Shown: piece after piece, positions 29,988-41,823 of the stretch
Layout of the letters: each line of letters opens with the position of its first letter
Numbering within the stretch: the stretch's first letter is position 1
From: Myxococcus stipitatus
Lineage (GTDB): Bacteria; Myxococcota; Myxococcia; Myxococcales; Myxococcaceae
Assembly: GCF_021412625.1 (NCBI RefSeq)
Contig: NZ_JAKCFI010000005.1
Coordinates: 1-64,000 of the forward strand
Direction of reading: 5' to 3'
DNA length: 64,000 nucleotides
The notes under the pieces: model-generated
Databases searched by the model: none
Told to the model about the DNA's origin: nothing
The model's input: only the letters and a program-made list of their open reading frames with translations
Position numbers and translations under genes: made by a program

Positions 29988-30869
29988 ATGGCCCCCTTCC
30001 GTCCCCTCCTCCCGTCGCTGCTCCTGCTCTCCCTCGGCGGCGCCTGCGCGCACCACGCCGAGCCCTCCGCCGACGCCGCCCAAGCCCCCCAGGAGCGCCC
30101 GGCGTCCATCCGCCTCTACACGCTCGACTGCGGCCGCATCGACGTCCACGACATGGGCTTCTTCGCGGACGGCAGCCACCCCAACGGCCAGCGCGGGACG
30201 ATGTCCGTCCCCTGCTTCGTCATCCAGCACCCCCAGGGCGTGCTCCTCTGGGACACGGGGCTGGATGACGCCATCTCGAAGTCCCCGGAGGGCGTGGTGG
30301 ACCCGGTGGGGCCGCGCTTCTTCGTCCACGCCACGCTCCAGGCGCAGCTGGCGCGGCTGGAGCTGTCGACCTCGAACATCCGCTACGTGGGCTTCTCCCA
30401 CCTGCACGCGGACCACGCCGGCAACGCCAACGCGTTCTTCGCGTCCACCTGGCTCGTCCAGCGCAAGGAGCTGGAGTGGGCCACCGCCACGCCCGCGCCG
30501 CTGGGCGTGGACCCCACCAGGTTCTCCGCGTGGCGCCAGGCGAAGGTGGAGCTGCTCGACGGCGACCGGGACGTCTTCGGCGACGGCACCGTGCGCATCC
30601 TCTCCACGCCCGGCCACACGCCCGGCCACCAGTCGCTCCAGGTGACGCTCGCGAAGACAGGGACGCTGGTCCTCTCCGGAGACCTCTGCCACCTGCGTGA
30701 GAACTGGGAGCACGACGGGGTGCCCGGCTTCAACACCAGCCGCCAGGAGACGCTGACCTCCATGGCGCGCGTCCGGTCGCTGGTGAAGGACACCCACGGG
30801 CGCTTCGTCATCCAGCACGTGCCGGAGGACTTCGCGTCGCTGCCGGAGTTCCCCGCGTACCTGGAGTAG
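29988..30869 (+). CDS. Metallo-beta-lactamase-fold lipoprotein, N-acyl-homoserine-lactonase-like
   Basis: The 293-residue protein carries a lipoprotein-type signal ending in GGAC (Cys20) and a metallo-beta-lactamase fold. Zinc motif H138-L-H140-A-D142-H143 is complete, followed by STPGHTPGHQS, an aspartate in LSGDLCH and a histidine in FVIQHVPEDF. The overall plan, with a strand LYTLDCGRIDV at the start and a NTSRQET segment late, is that of AHL lactonases such as AiiA/AttM, which open the lactone ring of quorum signals. Substrate is inferred only. Most characterised lactonases are cytoplasmic, so an envelope-anchored form is unusual. Confidence 0.85.
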   Translation: MAPFRPLLPSLLLLSLGGACAHHAEPSADAAQAPQERPASIRLYTLDCGRIDVHDMGFFADGSHPNGQRGTMSVPCFVIQHPQGVLLWDTGLDDAISKSPEGVVDPVGPRFFVHATLQAQLARLELSTSNIRYVGFSHLHADHAGNANAFFASTWLVQRKELEWATATPAPLGVDPTRFSAWRQAKVELLDGDRDVFGDGTVRILSTPGHTPGHQSLQVTLAKTGTLVLSGDLCHLRENWEHDGVPGFNTSRQETLTSMARVRSLVKDTHGRFVIQHVPEDFASLPEFPAYLE

Positions 30870-30887
30870 CCGCTGGCTGAAACGGCA

Positions 30888-30919
30888 ACGGCCGGGCCCC
30901 CTTTCGGGAACCCGGCCGT
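30888..30919. terminator. Bidirectional terminator between lactonase-like gene and rpsA
   Basis: A perfect 9-bp stem (ACGGCCGGG at 30888 with CCCGGCCGT at 30911) lies in the 78-base gap between two converging genes. On the minus strand it is followed by TTGCCGTTT. Confidence 0.7.
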
Positions 30920-30947
30920 CACGCCGTGAGGCAGCCGACTCGAAGGA

Positions 30948-32660
<1,713 letters not shown>

Positions 32661-32747
32661 GGAGTTGGAAGTCCTTTGAAACGGTACAGCTGCCCCCTGA
32701 TTCGGAATGGACGCGTTCTCCTGCGGGGAGCAACCGGAGGCCGCGGG

Positions 32748-32766
32748 TGTCCCCACCTCGGGGACA
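32748..32766 (-). promoter_or_regulatory. Hairpin in the rpsA leader
   Basis: A 7-bp stem (TGTCCCC with GGGGACA) and 5-base loop falls inside the predicted 5' untranslated region of rpsA. In E. coli S1 represses its own synthesis through leader structure, so this could be part of a similar control; that is inference. Confidence 0.4.
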
Positions 32767-32790
32767 TTGAACTGTTGAGTGAAGCCGCGC

Positions 32791-32820
32791 ACCCTAGACA
32801 CCGGTTATTCCGATAGTCAA
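32791..32820 (-). promoter_or_regulatory. Promoter of rpsA
   Basis: On the minus strand TTGACT (32815-32820) and TAGGGT (32791-32796) are separated by 18 bases, a good housekeeping-sigma promoter. Transcription would start near 32783, about 120 bases before the ATG. Confidence 0.65.
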
Positions 32821-33293
32821 GCAAGGGCGTGCCCCATGTGGTGATCGGTGGATGCCCTACCCCGTCCGTGTCAAGGCGTCCCGAAGCAATCCGCTCGCCG
32901 TGAAGCCTGGCCACCGGCCGCTGCGTGAGCCCGTCCGTCCCTCCCGGGAGGACCGCCTCGACCTCGAAGCCGCCCTCCGGACCACCGCGTTGGTGCGTGT
33001 GCGGGATGTGGCGGCGAAAATCCACGAAAATGCGACGCCCGCCCGCCGGAGCCGTTCCGGACGTGGGTCGAGGCCCACGATCCCTGGGGTCGGCGTGAGT
33101 CATGGGGGAGGTGCGCCCGGGGGGGTGGACTGTTCCCGCACGCCGTCGGCCGTGGGCCTCAGCCCTTCCTCTTCCGCGGCTGTCCGCCTGGTCGCCCGGA
33201 GTGCGGGGAATCACGGATAGGCGTAGAGTCGCCCGCTCGCCGTCCCCCACCGTTCCCCGGGATGACGTCCCGGGTCTCCCCAGGAACCTCTCG
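32821..33293. other. Intergenic region with no convincing gene
   Basis: This stretch lies between the rpsA promoter and the surface protein gene. Open frames on both strands are Arg/Ser/Pro-rich, lack recognisable domains and have no good ribosome-binding site. A 7-bp inverted repeat with a 5-base centre (33256-33274) lies 20 bases before the next start codon. No RNA gene was recognised. Confidence 0.55.
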
Positions 33294-35621
33294 ATGAGAC
33301 GTTGGAGCCTCGCGCCCGTGGCCATGCTGCTGGCCCTCCTCGGAGCCAGTCCGGAGGGCGCCCGAGCGAGCGGCCCGGACCGGGGGACGCTGCGGCTGCC
33401 CTCGTCGCGGGAGCTGGAGGTGCTCGTCGTGGAGGGCGCGGCCAGCGGGAGCGGCGCGCACACCCTGGGGTGGCTCTACTACGACGAGCTGGTGACCCGC
33501 GGGTATGTCGACGTGCGAGACCCCGCGGACCCGGCGGATGACGTGCTGGTGGACGCCGATGGGAACGGGGTGGCGGACTTCCACGACGACCTCTTCAACC
33601 TGAACCCGGAGCGCCCCTATGTGGGCGAGGGCTCCCGGTGTCTGCCGGAGCAGACCTTCTTCCACACGCTCCCGGACGGGCGGGTGGCGCGCTTCCGGGC
33701 GCCGGAGCTGCTGACCGGGGCGTGCGCGCAGGGCCCGGATTACGAGCCCGGTGTGGGCCCCCGGCGCTGGCCCGTGGGGGACTGGAGCCTGCCGTCGCAC
33801 CCGGGAGGCGCCGTGGTGGGACGGACGCCGAGCGCTGAGCCCGGTCTGCTGGTGGGCCCCGGGGCCTCGTCGGTGGAGCGCTTCAGCGACCGTGGCCTGT
33901 TCCCGCGTGTCCCGAACCTGCTGGAGCCCGCGGATCCACTCAATGGCGGCCAGGGGCTCGGGCACCTCGTGGCGCCGCGCGCGGTCGATGGACAGGGACG
34001 GTTGCTCCCCGGGAGCGACCCGACCGTGGATTCGGGCGAGGCGGGGCGCCGGCTGCGCCTGGGGCGGATCGACGCGAACCGCGAGGTGGTCTTCTTCCTC
34101 GTCGCCCAGGGGACGCAGCGCCCTGGCATGTCGGCGGACGCGTGCCTCGTCCCCTACCGCGGCCCGTCGGGCTGGATGGAGTGCTCGCTGTGGGCGCACG
34201 GGGACACGCAGGTCTACTTCTCGAAGACGCTGCTCAACCTGGACCTGCACCAGTTGCCGGATGAGCGGCTCGCGACGAAGAACCTGGGGACGGAGTGGCT
34301 GAGCGCCGCGGGGTACCGCCGGCTGGGCTCGGCGGCGTATGGCGGCATCGTGGTCGAGCAGACGGTCCAGGAGGTGCGGAGCCAGGGGGAGCGCAGCCCT
34401 CACGTCATCCTCCGCTCGCCGCGCTCCCGTCCGGATGTCGTGCTGCTGGGCTTCGAGGACAGCAGCGCGGGCGGGGATCGCTCCTTCAACGACGCCGTCT
34501 TCCTCATCGAGGGCCTGGGCCCGGCCGCCACCCTCGTCACCATCGAGACGGATCCCAATCCCAGTCAGCCGGGGGCCTTCGTCAAGGTCACGGTGCGGGT
34601 CACCACGCCCGAGGGCGCCCCCGTCAGCGATGGAGACATCTCCGTCTACATCGACGGCGTGTTCCAGGCCTCGCTGTCCCTCGCATCCGATGGGACCGCC
34701 AGCATCTCCTTCACACTGCGGGCGGGCACCCACGTCATCACCGCAGAGTACAGCGGCGTCGAGGGCAAGTACGAACCCGGCGTCTCCGACGACTACTACC
34801 AGGAGGTCGGAAGCAGCGATGGCGGGAGTGGTGACGGGGGAAGCTCGGACTCGGGTGTCGACGCGGGCTCGCCCGATGGCGGGCGCCCCGACTCCGGCAC
34901 GGGGGATGGAGGAAGCGATGCGGGCACTGACGCCGGCTCGCCCGACGGAGGGCGCCCGGACTCCGGGACCGTGGACGGTGGCTTCGATGGAGGGAGCGAC
35001 GCCGGCACCGCGGACGCTGGCATCGATGGAGGAACCGATGCAGGCACTCCGGACGGAGGTAGTCCCGATGGAGGCAAGCCCGACGCGGGCCCTGTCGATG
35101 CGGGAACGAGCGATGGTGGCTCCGATGCCGGGACTGGCGACGCGGGGAGCACGGACGCGGGCACGAGCGATGCCGGGACAGGTGATGCGGGCACCGTGGA
35201 TGGTGGCTCCGGTGACGCGGGCAGCACGGATGCGGGCACCGTGGATGGTGGCTCCGGTGACGCGGGCAGCACGGATGCCGGGACGGACGGTGGTGTCCCC
35301 GGCGGCGATGCTGGCAGCGCGGATGGCGGCGCTGGCGAGAACGACGGTGGTGTCCCCGGAGCCGATGCTGGCAGCGACGACGCGGGCAGTGACGCGGGAG
35401 CCTCCGACGGAGGCGAGGACCCCGACGCGGGCAGCCCCGATGCCGGCACACAGGGCGACGCGGGCGTGGACTCCCCCGATGATGAACCAGGGCTCCCCCG
35501 TGATTTGACGGTGACGGGCTGGGGCTGTGCGGCGAGTGATCCGAACGGGATTCCGCTCGGGTGGCTGGGCGCGAGCCTGGGGCTCATGTTGCGCTTGTGG
35601 CGCCGGCGCTCAGGCGGCTGA
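33294..35621 (+). CDS. Surface protein with DUF4114-like domain, Ig-like domain, Asp/Gly/Ala repeat linker and MYXO-CTERM-like tail
   Basis: The 775-residue protein has a signal peptide (to about residue 27), a long unclassified N-terminal region with a calcium-loop-like DADGNGVADFHDD, a DUF4114-like motif (GFEDSSAGGDRSFNDAVFLIEG, near 395-415), an Ig-like domain (about 420-500), and then some 220 residues of DAGS/DGG/DAGT repeats. The end, WGCAASD followed by a hydrophobic stretch and LWRRRSGG, has the Cys, membrane helix and Arg cluster of the MYXO-CTERM sorting signal, by which myxobacteria process and display proteins on the cell surface. The ATG at 33294 is preceded by AGGA. A longer upstream frame is Arg/Ser/Pro-rich and is not accepted. 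Function is unknown, probably structural or adhesive. Confidence 0.85.
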   Translation: MRRWSLAPVAMLLALLGASPEGARASGPDRGTLRLPSSRELEVLVVEGAASGSGAHTLGWLYYDELVTRGYVDVRDPADPADDVLVDADGNGVADFHDDLFNLNPERPYVGEGSRCLPEQTFFHTLPDGRVARFRAPELLTGACAQGPDYEPGVGPRRWPVGDWSLPSHPGGAVVGRTPSAEPGLLVGPGASSVERFSDRGLFPRVPNLLEPADPLNGGQGLGHLVAPRAVDGQGRLLPGSDPTVDSGEAGRRLRLGRIDANREVVFFLVAQGTQRPGMSADACLVPYRGPSGWMECSLWAHGDTQVYFSKTLLNLDLHQLPDERLATKNLGTEWLSAAGYRRLGSAAYGGIVVEQTVQEVRSQGERSPHVILRSPRSRPDVVLLGFEDSSAGGDRSFNDAVFLIEGLGPAATLVTIETDPNPSQPGAFVKVTVRVTTPEGAPVSDGDISVYIDGVFQASLSLASDGTASISFTLRAGTHVITAEYSGVEGKYEPGVSDDYYQEVGSSDGGSGDGGSSDSGVDAGSPDGGRPDSGTGDGGSDAGTDAGSPDGGRPDSGTVDGGFDGGSDAGTADAGIDGGTDAGTPDGGSPDGGKPDAGPVDAGTSDGGSDAGTGDAGSTDAGTSDAGTGDAGTVDGGSGDAGSTDAGTVDGGSGDAGSTDAGTDGGVPGGDAGSADGGAGENDGGVPGADAGSDDAGSDAGASDGGEDPDAGSPDAGTQGDAGVDSPDDEPGLPRDLTVTGWGCAASDPNGIPLGWLGASLGLMLRLWRRRSGG
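35184..35273 (+). repeat. Two perfect 45-bp tandem copies in the linker-coding region
   Basis: Bases 35184-35228 and 35229-35273 are identical and in frame (15 codons each). The exact copies sit within a wider region (about 34810-35470) of degenerate DAG/DGG-coding repeats, pointing to length variation by slippage. Confidence 0.9.
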
Positions 35622-35633
35622 ACCGGCTCGCTC

Positions 35634-35659
35634 CCGGAGGAGCCGTGCGACTCCTCCGG
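35634..35659 (+). terminator. Terminator after the surface protein gene
   Basis: A perfect 9-bp stem (CCGGAGGAG with CTCCTCCGG) and 8-base loop begins 12 bases after the stop. A second 7-bp inverted repeat follows at 35663-35684. Confidence 0.65.
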
Positions 35660-35783
35660 ACAAGCCCTCGGAATAGGGAGGGCTCCCCGGCACAACGGTG
35701 GCCCACGAGGCTTCGCACGAGACGGTCCGCGCGGAGCCGGAGGATGCGCGCGCCGAAGGCGCAACGGCGGCCCACGGCCTCGC

Positions 35784-36191
35784 CTAAGGCGTCTTCCAGT
35801 CCCCGTAGCAGCCCACGAGTCCGCAGTTCGGACACCGGCCCGCGACATAGAACCAGCGGCTGTCCGTGGTCCCCGCGTAGAAGGACACCCCCGTGAGCAG
35901 CTCGAACACCGCGCCGCCACAAGGGCACTCGCACCTCAGCGGAGCCGCCTGGTCGAGGAACTCCTCGCAGTCCCCGAGGGCCACCACGAGAGAGCACCGG
36001 GGGCAACGCTGCGCCCCCACGCCCTCGACATCATCGATGAGCAATTCGAGGACCTCGGCGCCGCACTCGCACAGCAGGGCCTCCATGCGGTCAACGGCAT
36101 AGGGCCCCTCCGCGCTGAATCGCTCGAGGAACGGGCGGAGGTCCACCCGGGAGTCGCCGTGGAAGTACTCGCCCTTCCTCGTCAGCGCCAT
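35784..36191 (-). CDS. Small cysteine-rich (zinc-ribbon) protein of unknown function
   Basis: The 135-residue protein is not recognised by family. Cysteines come in groups: Cys41/43, Cys63/66, Cys87/89/91 and Cys120/123, suggesting two zinc-ribbon sites, with the last in the typical form GRCPNCGLVGC. No signal peptide or membrane helix is present. It is the last gene of the acyl-CoA dehydrogenase run (49 bases after that stop), though it may have its own promoter. Confidence 0.75.
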   Translation of the reverse strand: MALTRKGEYFHGDSRVDLRPFLERFSAEGPYAVDRMEALLCECGAEVLELLIDDVEGVGAQRCPRCSLVVALGDCEEFLDQAAPLRCECPCGGAVFELLTGVSFYAGTTDSRWFYVAGRCPNCGLVGCYGDWKTP

Positions 36192-36240
36192 CGCTCCACG
36201 TCCCTTCTCCCCGAGCGGCGCCGTCGCCTGGAGGCGCCCT

Positions 36241-37386
36241 TCAGCCCAGCAGCCGGAAGCTCTCGCGGGCGATGACCATGCGCTGCACCTCGCTGGTGCC
36301 CTCGTAGATGGTCTGCACGCGGGCGTCGCGGAAGTACCGCTCCACCGGGAACTCGTCGATGTAGCCGTAGCCGCCGTGCAGTTGGACGGCCTTGTCGCAG
36401 ACGCGGTTGCTCGTCTCGCTGGCGAACAGCTTCGCCATGGACGCCTCGCGGCTGAAGGGCTGCTTCAGGTCCTTCAGGTGCGCCGCGCGCAGCGTCAGCA
36501 GCTCGGCCGCGTCGATCTGCGTGCGCATGTCCGCGATCATGAACCGGGGGCCCTGGAAGTCGCCGATGGCCTGGCCGAACGCCTTGCGGTCCTTCACGTA
36601 GCTGACCGTGGCCTCCAGCGCCGCGCGGGCCACGCCACACGCCTGGGACGCGATGCCGATACGACCGCCGTCCAGCGCGACCATCGCCAGCCGGAAGCCC
36701 TGCCCCTCCGCGCCCAGCAGGTTCTCCGCCGGAATCACGCAGTCCTCGAACGTCAGCGCGACCGTGTTCGAGGAGCGCAGGCCCATCTTGTCCTCGTGGC
36801 GGCCCACGATGAGGCCCGGCGTCCCGCCCTCGACGATGAAGCAGGACAGGCCCTTGTTGCCGGTGGGCGCCGTGCGCGCCCAGACCACCATGACGCCCGC
36901 GTGGGCGCCGGAGGTGATCCACTGCTTGCTGCCGTTGAGGACCCACGAGTCCCCCCGGCGAACAGCCGTCGTGCGCAGCGCGCCCGGGTCCGAACCCGCG
37001 TGCGGCTCCGACAGCGCGAATGAACCCGCCACCGCCTCGCCGGAGGTCAGCCGCGTCACGTACTTCTCGCGCTGGGCCTCCGTGCCGAAGGCGTTGATGA
37101 GCTCGGCGCACATGTTGGTGACGGCCATGGCCACCGACGTGGACGCGTCCGCCGCCGCCATCTCCATCATCGCCAGCGAGTACGAGACGGCGCCCGCCTC
37201 GGAGCCGCCGTACTTCGACGGGATGTTGACCCCCAGCAGCCCCAGCTCCCCCAGCGCCTTGAACAGCTCCGTGGGGAAGCGCTCCTGGCGATCCAGCTCG
37301 CGAGCCAGCGGCGCCACGCGCTCGCGGGCGAACTTGCGGGCCGTCTCACGGATCAGCGTCTGCGTCTCGGTCAGCTCGAGGTTCAC
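36241..37386 (-). CDS. Acyl-CoA dehydrogenase
   Basis: This 381-residue FAD enzyme oxidises acyl-CoA to 2-enoyl-CoA. The three-part acyl-CoA dehydrogenase fold is complete, with the FAD/substrate signature (ALSEPHAGSDPGAL), WITSGAHAGV, QLHGGYGYIDEFPVER and the catalytic base glutamate in IYEGTSEVQR. The start is a GTG at 37386. It lies 10 bases after the AgmX-like gene and is probably transcribed with the second dehydrogenase. Chain-length preference cannot be read from sequence; short-chain or branched-chain substrates are likely for this subgroup. Confidence 0.94.
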   Translation of the reverse strand: MNLELTETQTLIRETARKFARERVAPLARELDRQERFPTELFKALGELGLLGVNIPSKYGGSEAGAVSYSLAMMEMAAADASTSVAMAVTNMCAELINAFGTEAQREKYVTRLTSGEAVAGSFALSEPHAGSDPGALRTTAVRRGDSWVLNGSKQWITSGAHAGVMVVWARTAPTGNKGLSCFIVEGGTPGLIVGRHEDKMGLRSSNTVALTFEDCVIPAENLLGAEGQGFRLAMVALDGGRIGIASQACGVARAALEATVSYVKDRKAFGQAIGDFQGPRFMIADMRTQIDAAELLTLRAAHLKDLKQPFSREASMAKLFASETSNRVCDKAVQLHGGYGYIDEFPVERYFRDARVQTIYEGTSEVQRMVIARESFRLLG

Positions 37387-37396
37387 GGCGGTCGTC

Positions 37397-37846
37397 CTAC
37401 TCGATGGCCTTGAGGTTGAACGGATACTCGATGGGGTGGTCGGCGCCGTCCGGAGGCTTGGGGAAGGACATGGACGACAGCACCGCCACCACGCAGTCGT
37501 GCAGCCCGGCGTCCTTCAGGGTGCTGCCCTTCTTCAGGACCTTGGCGCCCTTGACCAGCCCGTTGGCGTCGATGGTGAAGGTGGTCATGAGCCGCCCCTC
37601 CACCTTCTTGTCCTTCTCCGCCATGTGGTCCTCGTAGCACTCCTGGATGCGCCCCTGGTTGTAGAGAACCACCTCGCGGATGGAGTCCGGGGTGAAGGGC
37701 ATGCGGGCGACATCCGGCGCGTCGCTCTTCGCGGGCGCCGGAGCCGTGGGCGCGGGCTTCCCGCCAGCGGGCTTCTTCGCGGGAGTTCCCTGCGCGAACG
37801 CCGCCGCCGACGCCAGGAGCAACATGGGAAGCAACGCCTTCTTCAT
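37397..37846 (-). CDS. Secreted AgmX/PglI C-terminal domain protein
   Basis: The 149-residue protein has a signal peptide (cleavage after AAAFAQ), a Lys/Pro/Ala-rich linker, and then the domain found at the C-terminus of the myxobacterial gliding proteins AgmX/PglI: IREVVLYNQGRIQECYEDHM, GRLMTTFTIDANGLVKGAKV and a final FPKPPDG stretch. This fold is TonB-C-like. A stand-alone secreted copy set between two acyl-CoA dehydrogenase genes, with gaps of 3 and 10 bases, is unexpected, and its role is unknown. No direct link to gliding is shown. Confidence 0.85.
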   Translation of the reverse strand: MKKALLPMLLLASAAAFAQGTPAKKPAGGKPAPTAPAPAKSDAPDVARMPFTPDSIREVVLYNQGRIQECYEDHMAEKDKKVEGRLMTTFTIDANGLVKGAKVLKKGSTLKDAGLHDCVVAVLSSMSFPKPPDGADHPIEYPFNLKAIE

Positions 37847-37849
37847 GGC

Positions 37850-38992
<1,143 letters not shown>

Positions 38993-39071
38993 GAGGGCTC
39001 CATATTACGGGGGGTGCTCCCTGGGAATAGCGAAGGCGCCCACCGCCGCTTCAACAACGCCGACTTCCCGT

Positions 39072-39701
39072 TCAATGAGACGGCTGGTCGACGGCATCCC
39101 CGGAATTCCGGGCCGTTCCCTGAAACATGTTCAACGGGACGGCGATGTCGAAGGAGACGTCCAGGCGGGCCCCCTCTCCTGTCCATGTCCGGCGCAGGAC
39201 CACGGAGGCCGTCCACGGCACGGTGTCCCGGTGGCGCTCGATGAAGTCGAAGCTCGCGCCCATGCCCACCAGGCCGCCCGAGCCGTCGCGCCCCCACAGC
39301 CCCGCTCCCTCGACGAGCGCCCCCAGCCGCCAGGTGTCGGGGAACACATACAGGCGGGCGCCTCCCAGCATGCGGAACGCGGAAGGCGACAATCGGAGCT
39401 GGGGTTCGACGAAGGGGGATAGGACGAGCGTGGGGCCGGGGACGTCCCACGCGGGGAGCGCCCAGGGGTGCACGGGCCAGGAGAGGACCCAGTGCTCTCG
39501 CGAGCGCGGGCCCCACTCGTAGCGCACGTCCGGGACGAGCGGCTCCAGGAAGCAGCCGGTGTAGATGCACAGCGCCCGCTTCCAGGAGACGAGCGCGGGG
39601 GCGCGCTCCTCCAGGGCCTCCTGCGCGGGCGTGGAGGCGCGGGCTGGCGTCGCGGCCAGGAGGACCGAGATGAGGCTCCCGACCGCGAGCGCCCGCGTCA
39701 C
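39072..39701 (-). CDS. Secreted protein of unknown function, possibly outer-membrane
   Basis: The 209-residue protein begins with a signal peptide (to about residue 22, ATPARAS). The rest has alternating hydrophobic/polar strands rich in Trp, Tyr and Gly (for example LVGMGASFDF and ASVVLRRTWTG), as in small outer-membrane beta-barrels. No family was recognised. It starts one base after the enoyl-CoA hydratase stop codon, so it shares that transcript. Confidence 0.7.
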   Translation of the reverse strand: MTRALAVGSLISVLLAATPARASTPAQEALEERAPALVSWKRALCIYTGCFLEPLVPDVRYEWGPRSREHWVLSWPVHPWALPAWDVPGPTLVLSPFVEPQLRLSPSAFRMLGGARLYVFPDTWRLGALVEGAGLWGRDGSGGLVGMGASFDFIERHRDTVPWTASVVLRRTWTGEGARLDVSFDIAVPLNMFQGTARNSGDAVDQPSH

Positions 39702-39702
39702 G

Positions 39703-40479
<777 letters not shown>

Positions 40480-40498
40480 GTGCGAGGCTCCTGGGGAC

Positions 40499-41347
40499 TC
40501 AGTACTTGTAGAAGCCGCGACCGCTCTTCTTGCCGAACCAGCCGGCGTCCACGTACTGGCGCAGCAACGGACACGGGCGGTACTTGGGGTCGCCCAGGCC
40601 CTTGTGCAGGACCTCGGCGATGTAGAGCACGGTGTCCAGGCCGATGAAGTCCGCCAGCTGCAGCGGGCCCATGGGCTGGTTGGTGCCCAGCTTCATCGCG
40701 GTGTCGATGTCCTCCGCGCTGCCCAGGCCCTCCATCAGGGCGTAGCAGGCCTCGTTCAGCATGGGGATGAGGATGCGGTTGACGATGAAGCCCGGGTAGT
40801 CCTTGGAGACGACCGTCGTCTTGCCCATGCGCTCGGAGAGCGCGCGCGTGGTGGCGTAGGTCTCCTCGGAGGTGGCCGCGCCGCGGATGAGCTCCACCAA
40901 CTGCATCACCGGCACCGGGTTCATGAAGTGCATCCCGATGACGGACTCGGGGCGCTTCGTGGACGCGGCGATGCGGGTGATGGGAATGGACGAGGTGTTG
41001 GTGGCGAGGATGCCGCCCGGCCGGACGACGGCGTCCAGGTCCTGGAAGATGCGGCGCTTGAGGTCCTCGTTCTCCGTCACCGCCTCGATGGCGAAGTCGA
41101 CGTCCTTGGCCTCGGTGACGTTCGTCAGCGTGGAGAGGTTGGCCTCGGCGGCCTGCTGCTTCGCCGCGTCCAGCTTGCCCTTCTCCACCAGCTTCTTCAG
41201 GCCCGCGCGGATGCGGTCCGCGCCCTTGGCGAGGCCCTCCTTGGACACGTCCGCGAGCGTGACGCGCAGGCCCGCCTGCAACGCCACCTGCGCGATCCCC
41301 GCGCCCATCTGCCCGGCCCCGACGACGACGATGTGCTCCGTAGCCAT
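40499..41347 (-). CDS. 3-hydroxybutyryl-CoA dehydrogenase
   Basis: The 282-residue protein oxidises 3-hydroxyacyl-CoA with NAD+. The Rossmann motif is GAGQMGAGIA at the N-terminus, the catalytic histidine is in GMHFMNPVPVMQLVE and the C-terminal domain has the GFIVNRILIPMLNEA signature. The ATG at 41347 (MATEHIVVVG) is preferred over an open upstream frame from 41419, because it places the nucleotide-binding strand directly at the start and GAGAGG precedes it. Length fits the stand-alone Hbd family. Confidence 0.95.
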   Translation of the reverse strand: MATEHIVVVGAGQMGAGIAQVALQAGLRVTLADVSKEGLAKGADRIRAGLKKLVEKGKLDAAKQQAAEANLSTLTNVTEAKDVDFAIEAVTENEDLKRRIFQDLDAVVRPGGILATNTSSIPITRIAASTKRPESVIGMHFMNPVPVMQLVELIRGAATSEETYATTRALSERMGKTTVVSKDYPGFIVNRILIPMLNEACYALMEGLGSAEDIDTAMKLGTNQPMGPLQLADFIGLDTVLYIAEVLHKGLGDPKYRPCPLLRQYVDAGWFGKKSGRGFYKY

Positions 41348-41380
41348 GGTCCTCTCAACCCTCTCGGTCGGAATGTGAAT

Positions 41381-41404
41381 GCGTGGGGCGGCCTTAGCCC
41401 ACGC
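41381..41404 (-). terminator. Hairpin downstream of the Mrp operon
   Basis: GCGTGGG (41381) pairs with CCCACGC (41398) across a 10-base loop, between the end of the upstream operon and the 3-hydroxybutyryl-CoA dehydrogenase start. Confidence 0.5.
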
Positions 41405-41415
41405 CTCCGAGACGG

Positions 41416-41820
41416 TCAACGAGTCGCCGGGGGCAACTGGAGCTGTCGGACGATGTACCGCTCCTCCCCCACCGTCAGGGGCTCCTCGAGGCGCACGCGG
41501 GGTTCACGGTCCGCGAGCTTCACGAAGATCAGCGCGCGGAAGGAGCCCTCCGGCAGGTCCACCTTGAAGGTCAGCTCCGGGGGCGCCCCGTGCGAGAAGA
41601 AGCGCTCCTCGCGCTTGAGCACCGTGCCCTCCGCGTCGACCACCTGGAGGTCGAGCGCCCGGGCGGCCTCCCAGCCGGGGCCGGTGGGCTGGAGCACCAG
41701 CTCGCGCTCCGGCGTGCCCGTCACCTGCCAGAGCCACAGGCCCACGGCGACGAGGACGAGCAGCGGCAGCCGCTTCGCCAGGGGCGAGGAGCGCCAGCCC
41801 TTCCGTTCGGAAGTGGACAC
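41416..41820 (-). CDS. Membrane-anchored protein of unknown function
   Basis: The 134-residue protein has one N-terminal membrane segment (LPLLVLVAVGLWLW) and a beta-rich extracytoplasmic part; no family was recognised. It starts 3 bases after the stop of the preceding gene and is the last gene of the Mrp transcription unit. Confidence 0.7.
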   Translation of the reverse strand: MSTSERKGWRSSPLAKRLPLLVLVAVGLWLWQVTGTPERELVLQPTGPGWEAARALDLQVVDAEGTVLKREERFFSHGAPPELTFKVDLPEGSFRALIFVKLADREPRVRLEEPLTVGEERYIVRQLQLPPATR

Positions 41821-41823
41821 GCC

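Noticed and set aside
32661-32801. Longer N-terminus for ribosomal protein S1 from an upstream GTG
   Set aside because: The GTG lies upstream of the -10 element, and the added residues have no S1 similarity.
32852-33220. A 122-codon frame in the gap before the surface protein
   Set aside because: No ribosome-binding site, Arg/Ser/Pro-rich composition and no domain; probably chance.
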